DNA of 64,000 nucleotides from Nocardioides salarius (GCF_016907435.1 NZ_JAFBBZ010000001.1:2914001-2978000), one strand, 5' to 3'; positions 42,634 through 53,539 are shown, counted from the first letter of the stretch. Notes: a model not told the origin generated them from the sequence alone. A program made the numbers and translations.

Positions 42634-44112
42634 TCAGCCGGTGACGGGCACCTCGCCGGGGTAGCGGCGACTGCGACCGGCGAGCACGAAGAACATCCAG
42701 GCCGCGAGCACGGCGAAGGCCACGCCCAGCCCGAGGCGCGGGGGGTCGAGGGGCAGGGCGATGCCGACGAAGCCGCCCACCACCCACGCGAGCTGCAGCG
42801 TGGTGTCGCTGCGGGCGAAGGCGCTGGCCTGGACCTTGGTGGGCACGTCGCTCTGGATGGTCGCGTCAAGGCAGAACTTGGCCAGCGACTGGGCCAGCCC
42901 GGCGCACAGGCCGAGCGCGACCAGGGGCAGCACGCCGTAGAACACCGTGGCCAGAAGCGCCGCGGCGGCGTCGAGGGCCAGCACCAGCACGACGGTGGTG
43001 CCGGGGTGCAGGTTGCGCAGCAGCGAGGCCACCGCCACGCCACCGGCGTTGCCGAGCCCGGCCGCGGCGACCACGAGCCCGATGAGCACCTCGGCGCGCA
43101 GGCCGCTCTCGGGAGGGTTCTCGCGCAGCAGGAAGGCCATGAACATCAGCAGGAACCCGCTGAGCCACCGGGGCCCGCAGTTGGCGCGCAGCGCGAAGGC
43201 GACCGAGGTCGGGATGCGGGTGCGGGGACGGGCGCCGGCCGGGGCGGACCCCCGGCGCCCCGGCGCCGGTGCGTCGACGCGCACCGAGTCGCCGGGCGCC
43301 ATCAGCACCAGCACCTCCTCGCCGACCGAGGAGTCCACGCGCTCGGGCAGCTTGATGGCGAAGACGGTGGCCACCACGAAGAGCACGAACGCGTAGCGCA
43401 GCGACCACTCCGGGCCGACGAGCGAGGCCAGCCCCGCCAGCGGCGCCGAGATGGTGGCGCCGAGGATGCCCGAGAGCGAGACCCGGCCGTTGGCCTTGAC
43501 CAGCGACACCCCCCGCGGCAGCAGGCGGGGCACCGCGGCGGCCCTGGTCACGCCGTAGGCCTTGGAGGAGACCAGCACGCCCAGTGCGGCGGCGAAGAGC
43601 CACGGCGAGTCGCCGGTGACCGCGCCCGCCAGGCCCCAGCACAGGAAGGCGCGGATCGCCATGGTCGAGCCGATGGCCCACCTGCGCCCGTGGCTGAACC
43701 GGTCGAGGAACGGCCCGATCAGCGGGGCCACGATGGCGAAGGGCAGCATGGTCAGGCCCAGGAAGAGCGCCACCTGGCCGCGGGCCTCGCCCGAGGGGAC
43801 GGTGAAGAACAGGCTGCCGGCCAACGAGATCGCGACCGCCGCGTCGCCGGCGGTGTTGAAGAAGTGCAGGTAGAAGAGCCGGTTGAGGCCCGACTGCTCG
43901 GCGCCCTCGGCGTTGGCGGCCCGCTGGGCCTGGCGCCCGACGTACCGGCTGGCCCGCGTGGTGGCCCGGGTGGCGCCGCGTGCCGCGCTCGCGGCGCCGC
44001 GAGCCGTCACCCTGGCGCCGGAGCCCAGGCCCCGGCCGACCGCGCGGGCGCGCTCGCCGGAGGACCCCGACGGGGCCCCGGCGGCGTCGTGGTCGGGGCG
44101 CTGCGACGGCAT
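42634..44112 (-). CDS. Major facilitator superfamily transporter
   Basis: Predicted 492 residues. A basic, Ala/Arg-rich cytoplasmic N-terminus of about 70 residues precedes about 12 membrane segments. GPFLDRFSHGRRWAIG is the MFS loop 2-3 signature. A Pro/Arg/Gly-rich central loop (about 245-285) separates the halves. The substrate is unknown. The first ATG at 44112 is used; an in-frame ATG at 44211 would add 33 polar residues. It is convergent with the cold-shock gene and divergent from the DUF3027 gene. Confidence 0.8.
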   Translation of the reverse strand: MPSQRPDHDAAGAPSGSSGERARAVGRGLGSGARVTARGAASAARGATRATTRASRYVGRQAQRAANAEGAEQSGLNRLFYLHFFNTAGDAAVAISLAGSLFFTVPSGEARGQVALFLGLTMLPFAIVAPLIGPFLDRFSHGRRWAIGSTMAIRAFLCWGLAGAVTGDSPWLFAAALGVLVSSKAYGVTRAAAVPRLLPRGVSLVKANGRVSLSGILGATISAPLAGLASLVGPEWSLRYAFVLFVVATVFAIKLPERVDSSVGEEVLVLMAPGDSVRVDAPAPGRRGSAPAGARPRTRIPTSVAFALRANCGPRWLSGFLLMFMAFLLRENPPESGLRAEVLIGLVVAAAGLGNAGGVAVASLLRNLHPGTTVVLVLALDAAAALLATVFYGVLPLVALGLCAGLAQSLAKFCLDATIQSDVPTKVQASAFARSDTTLQLAWVVGGFVGIALPLDPPRLGLGVAFAVLAAWMFFVLAGRSRRYPGEVPVTG

Positions 44113-44210
44113 GGGCACATCCTGCCTGGTGGCCCCGATGGCGCGTGCGCCAGCACGCCGCGAGCCGCGGGGGAGGGGGCGCCCTCGCCGGGAGGTGGGG
44201 CCAGCAGGCA

Positions 44211-44216
44211 TGATGT
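44211..44216 (+). promoter_or_regulatory. Possible -10 box of a leaderless start (44223)
   Basis: TGATGT, six bases (CGGGCC), then GTG. The second base departs from TAnnnT. Confidence 0.35.
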
Positions 44217-44222
44217 CGGGCC

Positions 44223-45005
44223 GTGAGCACCATCGCCCGGGTCAAGCCCGATGCCGTCGCCGTCGCTGCCGTCGAGGTGGCGCGCGAGGCCCTCGTCTCC
44301 GACGTGGGTGCTGCCGACGTCGGCGAGCACCTCGGCCACGTCGTCGAGGCCGAGCGCGTCGTCACCCACCAGTTCGCCTGCACCCGAGCCGGGTACGTCG
44401 GGTGGCGCTGGTCGGTGACCGTGGCCCGCGCCCCGCGCCAGAAGCACGTCACCATCGACGAGGTCGTGCTGATCCCCGGCGACGAGGCGATCGTCGCGCC
44501 CCCGTGGGTGCCCTACCGCGAGCGGATGCAGCCCGGCGACATGGGCCCCGGCGACCTGCTCCCGGTCGACGAGGACGACCCGCGCCTGGTGCCGACCTAC
44601 TTCTTCGGCGACGACCCGCTCGACACCGACGACAAGGCCCAGGTCCGCCAGGTCGCCCAGGACCTCGGCCTGGGGCGCGTGCGCACGCTGTCGCCGGAGG
44701 GCCGCGACCTCGCCGCCCAGCGGTGGTACGACGGCGAGCAGGGCCCCGAGTCCACCCTGGCCAAGCAGGCCCCCGACAGCTGCTGGTCCTGCGGGTTCCT
44801 GGTGCGCCTGGCCGGGCCGCTCTCCGAGGCCTTCGGGGTCTGCGCCAACGGCAACGCCAACGACGACGGTCGCGTGGTGGCCTTCGGCCACGGCTGCGGA
44901 GCCCACTCCGAGGTGCGCCTGGCCAAGAAGCACGAGCCGCAGCCGCTGCCCGAGCACGTCTTCGACACCCTCGCGCTGGACCCGCTCGAGGGGCGGCGGC
45001 GCTAG
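44223..45005 (+). CDS. DUF3027 family protein
   Basis: Predicted 260 residues, the length of the DUF3027 family found across actinobacteria. VVTHQFACTRAGYVGWRWSVTVARAP and the WVPYRERMQPGDMGPGDLLP segment are conserved marks. The C-terminal third holds a cysteine group (DSCWSCGFLVRL, FGVCANG, HGCGAHS), suggesting a zinc-binding site. The function is unknown. GTG at 44223 gives the natural start. Confidence 0.85.
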   Translation: MSTIARVKPDAVAVAAVEVAREALVSDVGAADVGEHLGHVVEAERVVTHQFACTRAGYVGWRWSVTVARAPRQKHVTIDEVVLIPGDEAIVAPPWVPYRERMQPGDMGPGDLLPVDEDDPRLVPTYFFGDDPLDTDDKAQVRQVAQDLGLGRVRTLSPEGRDLAAQRWYDGEQGPESTLAKQAPDSCWSCGFLVRLAGPLSEAFGVCANGNANDDGRVVAFGHGCGAHSEVRLAKKHEPQPLPEHVFDTLALDPLEGRRR

Positions 45006-45024
45006 CCAGCCCCGGCGCCGACGC

Positions 45025-45666
45025 TCAGGCGTCGGCGGTGAACACCCACACGGCGTACTCGTCCGAGGGCGCTGCCAGCTCGTAGGAGCCGAAGCGGTGC
45101 TGCACGCGCAGCCCGGCCGCGGCGGCGTCCTGCACGAACTCCTCGGGCGGGTAGCTGCGGGCGTGCTCGGGCCCGCCGACGAGGTGGTAGCCGACCAGGA
45201 GCCGCCCACCGGGCGCCAGCCGGGCCCGCATCGTGGCCAGCGCCTGCCGTTCGGTGCCCTCGGCGAGGAAGACGACCACGTTGCCGACGCAGACCACCAG
45301 GTCGACCTGGTGCGCCCGGTCGCCGAGGACGCCGCCCACCCGGGCGTCGTCGAGCTCGAGCAGGTCGGCCTGCACCACGTCGACCGTCGGGTACGTCGCT
45401 CGGCACTGGGCGACCAGCCCGCCGTCGGGCTCGACGGCCGTGACCCGGTGCCCACGCGCCTGCAGGGCGGCGCTGACGCGGCCCATCCCGGCCCCCACGT
45501 CGAGCACCCGGGCCCCGCGCGGCAGCAGCGCGTCGGCGAGCCGGGCCTCCCCGTCGACGTCCTGGCCGGTGGCCACGAGCTCGGCGAAGCGTCGGCCGAA
45601 GCCCTCGGTGGCCTGGGGTCCCGAGCGGGCCCAGCGGCTGGGCGGCGGGTCCGCGTGGGTGCTCAT
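45025..45666 (-). CDS. Class I SAM-dependent methyltransferase
   Basis: Predicted 213 residues. The SAM-binding motif I is VLDVGAGMGRVSAAL, then VTAVEPDGGLV (acidic ribose-binding end of strand 2) and LVVCVGNVVVFLAEG (motif post I). The substrate is unknown. ATG at 45666 overlaps the DUF2530 stop by four bases, so the two genes form an operon led by DUF2530. The two C-terminal strands (GYHLVGGPEHARSYPPEEF onwards) complete the fold. Confidence 0.85.
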   Translation of the reverse strand: MSTHADPPPSRWARSGPQATEGFGRRFAELVATGQDVDGEARLADALLPRGARVLDVGAGMGRVSAALQARGHRVTAVEPDGGLVAQCRATYPTVDVVQADLLELDDARVGGVLGDRAHQVDLVVCVGNVVVFLAEGTERQALATMRARLAPGGRLLVGYHLVGGPEHARSYPPEEFVQDAAAAGLRVQHRFGSYELAAPSDEYAVWVFTADA

Positions 45667-45953
45667 GCCGACGGCTCGTCGAGCTCGCGGCGGGTGGCGC
45701 GCCGGCGCCGGCAGTACTCCAGCCCGAGCAGCCCCAGCCCGAAGCCGGTCAGGCAGGTCCACACCCACCAGGTGCGGTCCTGCGCCTGCAGCTCGCCGTA
45801 GAATGGCAGCAGCGCCACGAACCCGACCAGCCACAGCGCGGTGCCGACCTCGACCGTGCGCACCCCGTCGACGTCGAGGGGCTCGACGTCGGCCACGAGG
45901 AAGGTCCGGTTGCCGATCTCGTGCTTGCCGGGCTGGTCGTCGCGCAGGTCCAC
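45663..45953 (-). CDS. DUF2530 family membrane protein
   Basis: Predicted 96 residues. A polar N-terminus (DLRDDQPGKHEIGNRTFLVADVEPLDVDGVR) is followed by two membrane segments (EVGTALWLVGFVALLPFYG and WWVWTCLTGFGLGLLGLEYC) and a basic tail (RRRRATRRE). This matches the actinobacterial DUF2530 family; function unknown. GTG at 45953 has a leaderless -10 box. It is the first gene of a two-gene unit with the methyltransferase. Confidence 0.8.
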   Translation of the reverse strand: MDLRDDQPGKHEIGNRTFLVADVEPLDVDGVRTVEVGTALWLVGFVALLPFYGELQAQDRTWWVWTCLTGFGLGLLGLEYCRRRRATRRELDEPSA

Positions 45954-45959
45954 GCCGCG

Positions 45960-45965
45960 ACTCTA
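45960..45965 (-). promoter_or_regulatory. -10 box of the leaderless DUF2530 start
   Basis: TAGAGT, six bases (CGCGGC), then GTG at 45953. Confidence 0.65.
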
Positions 45966-46033
45966 GTGGCCACGACCACCCGGTCCCGACCCGCGTGGCG
46001 GCGGCAGGGCGGCTGCTGGGATGCTTGGCGCCC

Positions 46034-47494
46034 GTGAGCACCCCCACGGCGCCGGCCAGGTCCGGTATCGACGGCTTCTTCAAGATCTCCGAGCGCGGCT
46101 CGACCCTCGGACGGGAGGTGCGCGGCGGTGTCGTGACCTTCCTGACGATGGCCTACATCGTCGTGCTGAACCCGCTGATCCTCGGGTTCGTCGCCGACTC
46201 GGAGGGCAACTACCTGGGCGGCGGGCCCGGCGACGGGTCGAACCTGCCGGCGATCGCGGCCGGCACCGCGCTGGTCGCGGGCGTGCTGACGATCCTGATG
46301 GGCTCGCTGGCCAACTTCCCGCTGGCCCTGGCGGCCGGGCTGGGCCTCAACGCCTTCGTCGCCTTCTCGGTGGCCACCCAGTCGACCTGGGCCGACGCGA
46401 TGGGCCTGGTGGTGCTCGAGGGCATCGCGATCCTGGTGCTGGTGCTCACCGGCTTCCGCACCGCGGTCTTCCACGCCGTGCCCACCCAGCTCAAGGTCGC
46501 GATCTCGGTCGGCATCGGGCTGTTCATCGCCCTCATCGGCTTCGTCGACGCCGGCTTCGTCAGCCGCATCCCCGACGCCGCGGGCACCTCGGTGCCCGTG
46601 CAGCTGGGCACCACCGGCACCCTCTCGGGCTGGCCGGTCCTGGTCTTCGCGGGCGGCCTGGTGCTGCTGGTGGCCCTGTGGGTACGCCGGGTGCGCGGCG
46701 CGATCCTGATCGCGATCCTGGCCACCACCGTCGTGGCGCTCGTCCTCGAGGCGGTGCTCGAGCTGGGTGCGCGCAACGACAACCCGGGCGGCTGGTCGCT
46801 GACCGTGCCGCGCTTCGACGGCTTCGTCGACCTGCCCGACTTCGGCACCCTGGGGCAGTTCTCGCTGTTCGGCGCGTTCACCTCGATCGGTGTCGTGGCC
46901 GCGCTGCTGCTGGTCTTCTCGCTGATGCTGGCCGACTTCTTCGACACCATGGGCACGATGACCGCCATCGGCGCCGAGGCGGGACTCAACGACGAGGAGG
47001 GCACCCCGCCGCGGATGCAGCGGATCCTGGTCGTCGACTCGGTGGCCGCCATCGCCGGTGGTGCGGGTGGCGTCTCGTCCAACACCTCCTACATCGAGTC
47101 CGCCTCGGGCGTCGGCGAGGGGGCGCGCACCGGGCTCGCCTCCGTGGTGACCGGCCTGCTCTTCCTACTCACGATGTTCTTCACCCCGGTCGTCTCGGCG
47201 ATCCCGTCCGAGGCGGCCGTGCCGGCGCTCGTGCTCGTGGGCTTCCTGATGATGCAGCAGGTCACCGAGATCACCTGGTCCGACGTCGAGATCGCGCTGC
47301 CGGCCTTCCTGACCATCGTGCTGATGCCCTTCACCTACTCCATCTCGGTCGGCATCGGGGCCGGGTTCCTGGCCTACGTGCTGATCAAGCTGGTCGTGGG
47401 CAAGGCCCGTCAGGTGCACCCGCTGCTGTGGCTGGTCTCGGCGCTGTTCCTGGTCTACTTCGCGATCGGTCCGATCACCGACCTGCTCACCTGA
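46034..47494 (+). CDS. NCS2/AzgA-type purine permease
   Basis: Predicted 486 residues with 12-14 membrane segments. The AzgA-like pattern is clear: VRGGVVTFLTMAYIVVLNPLIL near the N-terminus, LAAGLGLNAFVAF, ADFFDTMGTMTAIGAEAG and SSNTSYIESASGVGEGARTGL. AzgA-group proteins import adenine, guanine or hypoxanthine with protons. The specific base cannot be told. GTG at 46034 is the natural start. A hairpin follows the stop. Confidence 0.9.
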   Translation: MSTPTAPARSGIDGFFKISERGSTLGREVRGGVVTFLTMAYIVVLNPLILGFVADSEGNYLGGGPGDGSNLPAIAAGTALVAGVLTILMGSLANFPLALAAGLGLNAFVAFSVATQSTWADAMGLVVLEGIAILVLVLTGFRTAVFHAVPTQLKVAISVGIGLFIALIGFVDAGFVSRIPDAAGTSVPVQLGTTGTLSGWPVLVFAGGLVLLVALWVRRVRGAILIAILATTVVALVLEAVLELGARNDNPGGWSLTVPRFDGFVDLPDFGTLGQFSLFGAFTSIGVVAALLLVFSLMLADFFDTMGTMTAIGAEAGLNDEEGTPPRMQRILVVDSVAAIAGGAGGVSSNTSYIESASGVGEGARTGLASVVTGLLFLLTMFFTPVVSAIPSEAAVPALVLVGFLMMQQVTEITWSDVEIALPAFLTIVLMPFTYSISVGIGAGFLAYVLIKLVVGKARQVHPLLWLVSALFLVYFAIGPITDLLT

Positions 47495-47517
47495 CGACGC
47501 TCTCCTCCCACGTCTCG

Positions 47518-47536
47518 CCCGCGGAACATCCGCGGG
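47518..47536 (+). terminator. Hairpin after the purine permease gene
   Basis: CCCGCGGA, ACA, TCCGCGGG: perfect 8-bp stem 24 nt after the stop. It is short but GC-rich; no T run. Confidence 0.6.
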
Positions 47537-47596
47537 TGCCGTGGTGTTGACCCGGCGCCGTGACCCGACGGCCGCTGACCCCGTGAGAGAGCCTGG

Positions 47597-48886
47597 TTGA
47601 GCCCCACCTTCCGTTCCCTGTCCCACCCGAACTACCGGCGCTACGCCGCCGGCTCCCTGGTGTCCAACACCGGCACCTGGATGCAGCGGGTGGCCCAGGA
47701 CTGGCTGGTGCTGCTGCTGACCGGCTCGGGGGCCGCCATCGGCATCACCACGGGCCTGCAGTTCCTGCCCTTCCTGCTGCTCTCGCCGTGGGCCGGGCTG
47801 GTGGCCGACCGCATCCCCAAGCGACGCCTGCTGCAGCTGACCAACATCGGGATGGCCGTCCCGGCCCTGGTGCTGGGCCTGCTCGCCGTCACCGGCACCG
47901 CCCAGATCTGGCACGTCTACGTGCTGGCCCTGGTGCTGGGGGTGGCCTCGGCCTTCGACGCCCCGGCCCGCCAGTCGTTCGTCTCCGAGATCGTGGGCCC
48001 CGACGACCTGGCCAACGCGGTCGGCCTGAACTCCGCCAGCTTCAACACCGCCCGGCTGGTCGGCCCGGCGCTGGCCGGGCTGCTGATCGCCGGCTTCGGC
48101 GGGGGAGTGGGCGGCACCGGCTGGGTGATCCTGCTCAACGGGCTGAGCTACGCCGCCCCGGTGCTGACCCTGCGGGCGCTCGACGCCTCGTTGCTGCGCA
48201 CCCCCGAGCCCTCGGTGCGCCGCCCCGGCCAGGTGCGCGAGGGCGTCGCCTACGTCCGCGGCCGCCCCGACCTGCTCCTGCTGCTGGGCATCGTCTTCTC
48301 CGCGGGGACCTTCGGCCTGAACTTCCAGATGACCAGCGCCCTGATGGCCACCGAGGTCTTCGACAAGGGCCCCACCGAGTACGGCCTGCTCGGCACCTTC
48401 CTGGCGGTCGGCTCGCTGACCGGGTCACTGGTGGCCGCCCGGCGGGTCCGGGTGCGCCACCGGCTCGTGGTCGGGGCGGCGCTGGCCTTCGGTGCGATCG
48501 AGGTGGTGGCCGGGCTCGCGCCGTCGTACGTCGTCTTCGCGCTGCTGTGCCCGTTGCTGGGCCTCTCGGCGCTGACCATGATCACCAGCGCCAACACGCA
48601 CCTGCAGCTGTCCACGGCCCCCGAGATGCGGGGCCGGGTGATGGCGCTCTACATGATGATCTTCATCGGTGGCACCCCGCTGGGCGCGCCCTTCATCGGC
48701 TGGGTGGGCGAGACGTTCGGTGCCCGCTGGACCCTGGTCGTGGGAGGCGTGCTGACGGTGCTCGGCACCCTGCTCGCCAGCGTCGCGTTCCTGGGGGGTC
48801 GGCGCGTTTTGACCGGCCTCCGGGCGCCCGGTAGCCTCGTTCCTCGTGTCTGGGACAACCAGGCCGTTGCGCGTGCTCGGAAGTAG
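47597..48886 (+). CDS. Major facilitator superfamily transporter (EntS/MFS_3 type)
   Basis: Predicted 429 residues and about 12 membrane segments. NYRRYAAGSLVSNTGTWMQRVAQDWLVLLLTGSG and LVADRIPKRRLLQLTN are typical of the EntS-like exporter group; GLNSASFNTARLVGPALAGLLI matches as well. The substrate is unknown. The start is a TTG at 47597 with only a weak GAGAGAG upstream, so expression may be low. The last 25 codons overlap a promoter for rpsL. Confidence 0.82.
   Translation: MSPTFRSLSHPNYRRYAAGSLVSNTGTWMQRVAQDWLVLLLTGSGAAIGITTGLQFLPFLLLSPWAGLVADRIPKRRLLQLTNIGMAVPALVLGLLAVTGTAQIWHVYVLALVLGVASAFDAPARQSFVSEIVGPDDLANAVGLNSASFNTARLVGPALAGLLIAGFGGGVGGTGWVILLNGLSYAAPVLTLRALDASLLRTPEPSVRRPGQVREGVAYVRGRPDLLLLLGIVFSAGTFGLNFQMTSALMATEVFDKGPTEYGLLGTFLAVGSLTGSLVAARRVRVRHRLVVGAALAFGAIEVVAGLAPSYVVFALLCPLLGLSALTMITSANTHLQLSTAPEMRGRVMALYMMIFIGGTPLGAPFIGWVGETFGARWTLVVGGVLTVLGTLLASVAFLGGRRVLTGLRAPGSLVPRVWDNQAVARARK
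48809..48837 (+). promoter_or_regulatory. Promoter of the rpsL (str) operon inside the MFS gene
   Basis: TTGACC (48809-48814), 17-bp spacer, TAGCCT (48832-48837): a good sigma70-type match. Transcription would begin near 48844 and leave a leader of about 260 nt before rpsL. Confidence 0.7.
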
Positions 48887-48931
48887 GTCGGCGGATCAGG
48901 ACCGTCGCTGCTCCGGGCCGACAAGCCACAG

Positions 48932-48950
48932 GCCGCCGCACGCAGGCGGC
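48932..48950 (+). other. Leader hairpin upstream of rpsL
   Basis: GCCGCC, a 7-nt loop, GGCGGC in the rpsL leader. It lies 12 nt before the leader element shared with rpsJ. Confidence 0.5.
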
Positions 48951-48961
48951 TCCTGACCAGG

Positions 48962-48983
48962 GCGACACGCCCGACCTCGGGGG
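48962..48983 (+). promoter_or_regulatory. Leader element shared with the S10 operon (copy at rpsL)
   Basis: GCGACACGCCCGACC then T and CGGGGG. It matches the rpsJ leader copy at 54552-54573 in 21 of 22 bases, while the flanks do not align. It can fold as CCCGA/TCGGG. Confidence 0.7.
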
Positions 48984-49105
48984 CGAGCAACGCCGGAAGG
49001 CAAGCACCACCCGGACACGGCGGAGCACCTCCGTCGAGACTCCGCTTGAACATCGTGCGCTGCAGAGTGCGGCGTACTGAGAGAGAACAGAAGGGGAACC
49101 ACTCG

Positions 49106-49480
49106 GTGCCCACGATCAACCAGCTGGTCCGCAAGGGCCGCCAGGACAAGGTGTCCAAGAACAAGACGCCTGCCCTCAAGGGTTCGCCCCAGCGACGCGG
49201 TGTCTGCACCCGCGTCTACACGACCACCCCGAAGAAGCCGAACTCCGCCCTGCGCAAGGTCGCCCGCGTGCGCCTGTCCAGCGGCGTCGAGGTCACGGCC
49301 TACATCCCGGGCGTCGGCCACAACCTCCAGGAGCACTCCATCGTGCTCGTGCGCGGTGGCCGGGTGAAGGACCTCCCCGGTGTCCGCTACAAGATCATCC
49401 GCGGCTCGCTCGACACGCAGGGCGTGAAGAACCGCAAGCAGGCTCGCAGCCGGTACGGCGCGAAGAAGGAGAAGAGCTGA
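49106..49480 (+). CDS. rpsL: 30S ribosomal protein S12
   Basis: 124 residues, standard actinobacterial length. It lies near the decoding centre and affects fidelity. Lys43 (TPKKPNS) and Lys88 (GRVKDLPG), the streptomycin-resistance positions, are wild type, so no ribosomal resistance is encoded here. GTG at 49106 follows AGAAGGGG. It is first in rpsL-rpsG-fusA-tuf, with rpsG 1 nt away. Confidence 0.99.
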   Translation: MPTINQLVRKGRQDKVSKNKTPALKGSPQRRGVCTRVYTTTPKKPNSALRKVARVRLSSGVEVTAYIPGVGHNLQEHSIVLVRGGRVKDLPGVRYKIIRGSLDTQGVKNRKQARSRYGAKKEKS

Positions 49481-49481
49481 C

Positions 49482-49952
49482 ATGCCGCGCAAGGGTCCCG
49501 CACCGAAGCGGCCGCTCGACGTCGACCCGGTCTACGGGTCGCAGCTGGTCACCCAGCTCGTCTCCAAGGTCCTCCAGGACGGCAAGAAGCAGGTCGCCCA
49601 GCGCATCGTCTACGGCGCGCTCGAGGGGTGCCGCGAGAAGACCGGCACCGACCCCGTGGTGACGCTCAAGCGCGCCATGGACAACGTGAAGCCGGCCATC
49701 GAGGTCAAGTCGCGCCGCGTCGGTGGCGCCACCTACCAGGTCCCGATCGAGGTCAAGGGCACGCGCGGCACCACGCTCGCGCTGCGCTGGCTCGTCGGCT
49801 ACGCCTCGGACCGTCGCGAGAAGACGATGTCCGAGCGCCTGATGAACGAGATCCTCGACGCCTCCAACGGCCTGGGTGCCGCTGTGAAGAAGCGCGAGGA
49901 CACGCACAAGATGGCCGAGTCCAACAAGGCCTTCGCCCACTACCGCTGGTGA
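49482..49952 (+). CDS. rpsG: 30S ribosomal protein S7
   Basis: 156 residues, full length. It nucleates assembly of the 30S head on the 16S 3' domain and contacts the E-site tRNA. It starts [20 protein letters not shown] and ends [15 protein letters not shown], both family-typical. The ATG at 49482 is 1 nt after the rpsL stop, with a GAAGGAGAA ribosome-binding site inside rpsL. Confidence 0.99.
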   Translation: MPRKGPAPKRPLDVDPVYGSQLVTQLVSKVLQDGKKQVAQRIVYGALEGCREKTGTDPVVTLKRAMDNVKPAIEVKSRRVGGATYQVPIEVKGTRGTTLALRWLVGYASDRREKTMSERLMNEILDASNGLGAAVKKREDTHKMAESNKAFAHYRW

Positions 49953-49957
49953 TCTGC

Positions 49958-49986
49958 GCGGGGCGGCCGCGACCCGGCCGCCCCGC
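49958..49986 (+). other. Strong hairpin between rpsG and fusA
   Basis: GCGGGGCGGCCG, CGACC loop, then the exact complement: a 12-bp stem of almost only G and C. Lying inside the operon, it may attenuate or be a processing site that sets S12/S7 versus EF-G/EF-Tu amounts. Confidence 0.75.
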
Positions 49987-50026
49987 CCCCCACCCGCACA
50001 CTTCGACCTAAGGAACGCGACCACAC

Positions 50027-52138
50027 GTGGCTGTCAACATCACCACTGACCTCCGAGTCGTCCGCAACATCGGCATCATGGCGCACATCGATGCCGGCAA
50101 GACGACCACCACCGAGCGCATCCTCTTCTACACCGGCATCACCTACAAGATCGGTGAGGTCCACGACGGCGGCGCCACGATGGACTGGATGGAGCAGGAG
50201 CAGGAGCGTGGCATCACGATCACCTCTGCTGCGACCACCTGCTGGTGGAAGGACCACCAGATCAACATCATCGACACCCCCGGCCACGTGGACTTCACGG
50301 CCGAGGTCGAGCGCTCCCTGCGGGTGCTCGACGGTGCCGTGGCCGTCTTCGACGGCGTGGCCGGTGTCGAGCCCCAGACCATGACGGTGTGGCGCCAGGC
50401 CAACAAGTACTCCGTGCCCCGGATGTGCTTCGTCAACAAGCTCGACCGCACCGGTGCGGACTTCTTCCGCTGCGTCGAGATGATGGTCGAGCGCCTCAAC
50501 TCCACCCCGCTCGTGCTCCAGCTGCCGATCGGCGCGGAGTCCGACTTCCTCGGCGTCGTCGACCTGGTCGGCATGCGTGCCCTGACCTGGCGCGGCGAGA
50601 CGACCATGGGTGAGGACTACGAGATCGAGGAGATCCCCGCGGAGATGGCCGAGCAGGCCGCCGAGTACCGCGAGAAGTTCCTCGAGACCCTCTCCGAGGC
50701 CGACGACGAGATCATGATGAAGTACCTCGAGGGCGAGGACTTCACCGTCGAGGAGCTCGAGGACGCGATCCGTCGCGCGACCCTGGCCGACAAGGTCAAC
50801 CCGGTCCTGTGCGGCACCGCGTTCAAGAACAAGGGCGTCCAGCCCCTGCTCGACGCCGTCGTGAAGTACCTGCCCTCCCCGATCGACGTCGAGGGCATCA
50901 CCGGCCACGCGGTCAACGACGAGGACAAGCCGGTCGTGCGCAAGCCCAGCGACGACGAGCCGTTCTCCGGCCTGGCCTACAAGATCGCCGCCGACCCGCA
51001 CCTGGGCAAGCTGACCTACGTGCGCGTCTACTCCGGCAAGCTCGAGGCCGGCGCGACCGTGACCAACTCGGTCAACGGCCGCAAGGAGCGGATCGGCAAG
51101 GTCTACCAGATGCACGCCAACAAGCGTGAGGAGATCGCGTCGGTCGGCGCCGGCCAGATCGTGGCCGTCATGGGCCTGAAGGACACCAAGACCGGGCACA
51201 CCCTCTGCGACCCGCAGAACCAGGTGGTCCTGGAGTCGATGACCTTCCCGGCCCCGGTGATCGAGGTCGCGATCGAGCCCAAGACCAAGTCCGACCAGGA
51301 GAAGCTCTCCACCGCGATCCAGCGCCTCTCCGACGAGGACCCGACCTTCACGGTCAAGTCCGACGAGGAGACCGGCCAGACGATCATCGCCGGCATGGGC
51401 GAGCTGCACCTGGAGATCCTGGTCGACCGGATGAAGCGCGAGTTCCGCGTCGAGGCCACCGTCGGCAAGCCGCAGGTGGCCTACCGCGAGACCATCCGCA
51501 AGGAGGTCAAGAACCACAGCTACACCCACAAGAAGCAGACCGGTGGTTCGGGCCAGTTCGCGAAGGTCGTCATCTCCGTCGGTCCCAGCATCGACGAGGA
51601 GACCGGCGCCGGAGCGGGCTACCAGTTCGTCAACAACGTCACCGGCGGCCGCGTCCCCAAGGAGTACATCCCCTCGGTGGACCAGGGTGCCCAGGAGGGC
51701 ATGGAGTTCGGCGTCCTCGCCGGCTTCCCGATGGTCGACGTCAAGATGTCTCTCGAGGACGGCGCCTACCACGACGTCGACTCCTCGGAGCTGGCCTTCA
51801 AGATCGCCGGCAACCAGGCCTTCAAGGAGGCCGTCCGCATGGCGAAGCCGGTTCTCCTCGAGCCGATGTTCGCCGTCGAGGTGACCACCCCCGAGAGCTT
51901 CCTCGGTACGGTCATCGGCGACATCAACAGCCGTCGCGGCCAGATCCAGGCCCAGGAGGAGCGTCACGGTGACATGGTCATCGACGCGCTCGTCCCGCTG
52001 TCCGAGATGTTCGGGTACGTCGGAGACCTGAGGTCCAAGACCTCCGGCCAGGCGTCGTACTCGATGGAGTTCGACTCGTACGCCGAGGTTCCTTCGAACA
52101 TCGCCGACGAGATCATCAAGAAGGTTCGCGGCGAGTAG
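50027..52138 (+). CDS. fusA: Elongation factor G
   Basis: 703 residues, full length. It is the GTPase that drives translocation and helps ribosome recycling. G1 is [10 protein letters not shown]2 [11 protein letters not shown]3 [10 protein letters not shown]4 NKLD. Domains II-V follow to the end ([23 protein letters not shown]). The GTG at 50027 has AAGGAACG about 11 nt upstream. It is the single fusA of the str operon. Confidence 0.99.
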   Translation: MAVNITTDLRVVRNIGIMAHIDAGKTTTTERILFYTGITYKIGEVHDGGATMDWMEQEQERGITITSAATTCWWKDHQINIIDTPGHVDFTAEVERSLRVLDGAVAVFDGVAGVEPQTMTVWRQANKYSVPRMCFVNKLDRTGADFFRCVEMMVERLNSTPLVLQLPIGAESDFLGVVDLVGMRALTWRGETTMGEDYEIEEIPAEMAEQAAEYREKFLETLSEADDEIMMKYLEGEDFTVEELEDAIRRATLADKVNPVLCGTAFKNKGVQPLLDAVVKYLPSPIDVEGITGHAVNDEDKPVVRKPSDDEPFSGLAYKIAADPHLGKLTYVRVYSGKLEAGATVTNSVNGRKERIGKVYQMHANKREEIASVGAGQIVAVMGLKDTKTGHTLCDPQNQVVLESMTFPAPVIEVAIEPKTKSDQEKLSTAIQRLSDEDPTFTVKSDEETGQTIIAGMGELHLEILVDRMKREFRVEATVGKPQVAYRETIRKEVKNHSYTHKKQTGGSGQFAKVVISVGPSIDEETGAGAGYQFVNNVTGGRVPKEYIPSVDQGAQEGMEFGVLAGFPMVDVKMSLEDGAYHDVDSSELAFKIAGNQAFKEAVRMAKPVLLEPMFAVEVTTPESFLGTVIGDINSRRGQIQAQEERHGDMVIDALVPLSEMFGYVGDLRSKTSGQASYSMEFDSYAEVPSNIADEIIKKVRGE

Positions 52139-52210
52139 TCTCTCCGAGTTCCTCGGCACCATCCCAGCAAGTACGAGTCAAGTACCAACCCACACCAGGA
52201 GGAGCCCCCA

Positions 52211-53404
<1,194 letters not shown>

Positions 53405-53443
53405 TCCCCGCCGGTCGCTGACCGGCACCCCAGCACCACCAGC

Positions 53444-53473
53444 ACGGCCCCGGACCTCCAGGTCCGGGGCCGT
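53444..53473 (+). terminator. Hairpin terminator after tuf
   Basis: ACGGCCCCGGACCT, a 2-nt CC gap, then the exact complement: 14-bp stem followed by TCTGCGT. It ends the str operon 39 nt after the tuf stop. Confidence 0.9.
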
Positions 53474-53539
53474 TCTGCGTGTCCGGACTCCCGCCGGCCG
53501 GGGCGCGACGCGGATTCCGCGTCCCGACGAAGCACCCGC

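Noticed and set aside
49106..49480. Possible streptomycin-resistance rpsL
   Set aside because: Lys43 and Lys88 are both wild type.
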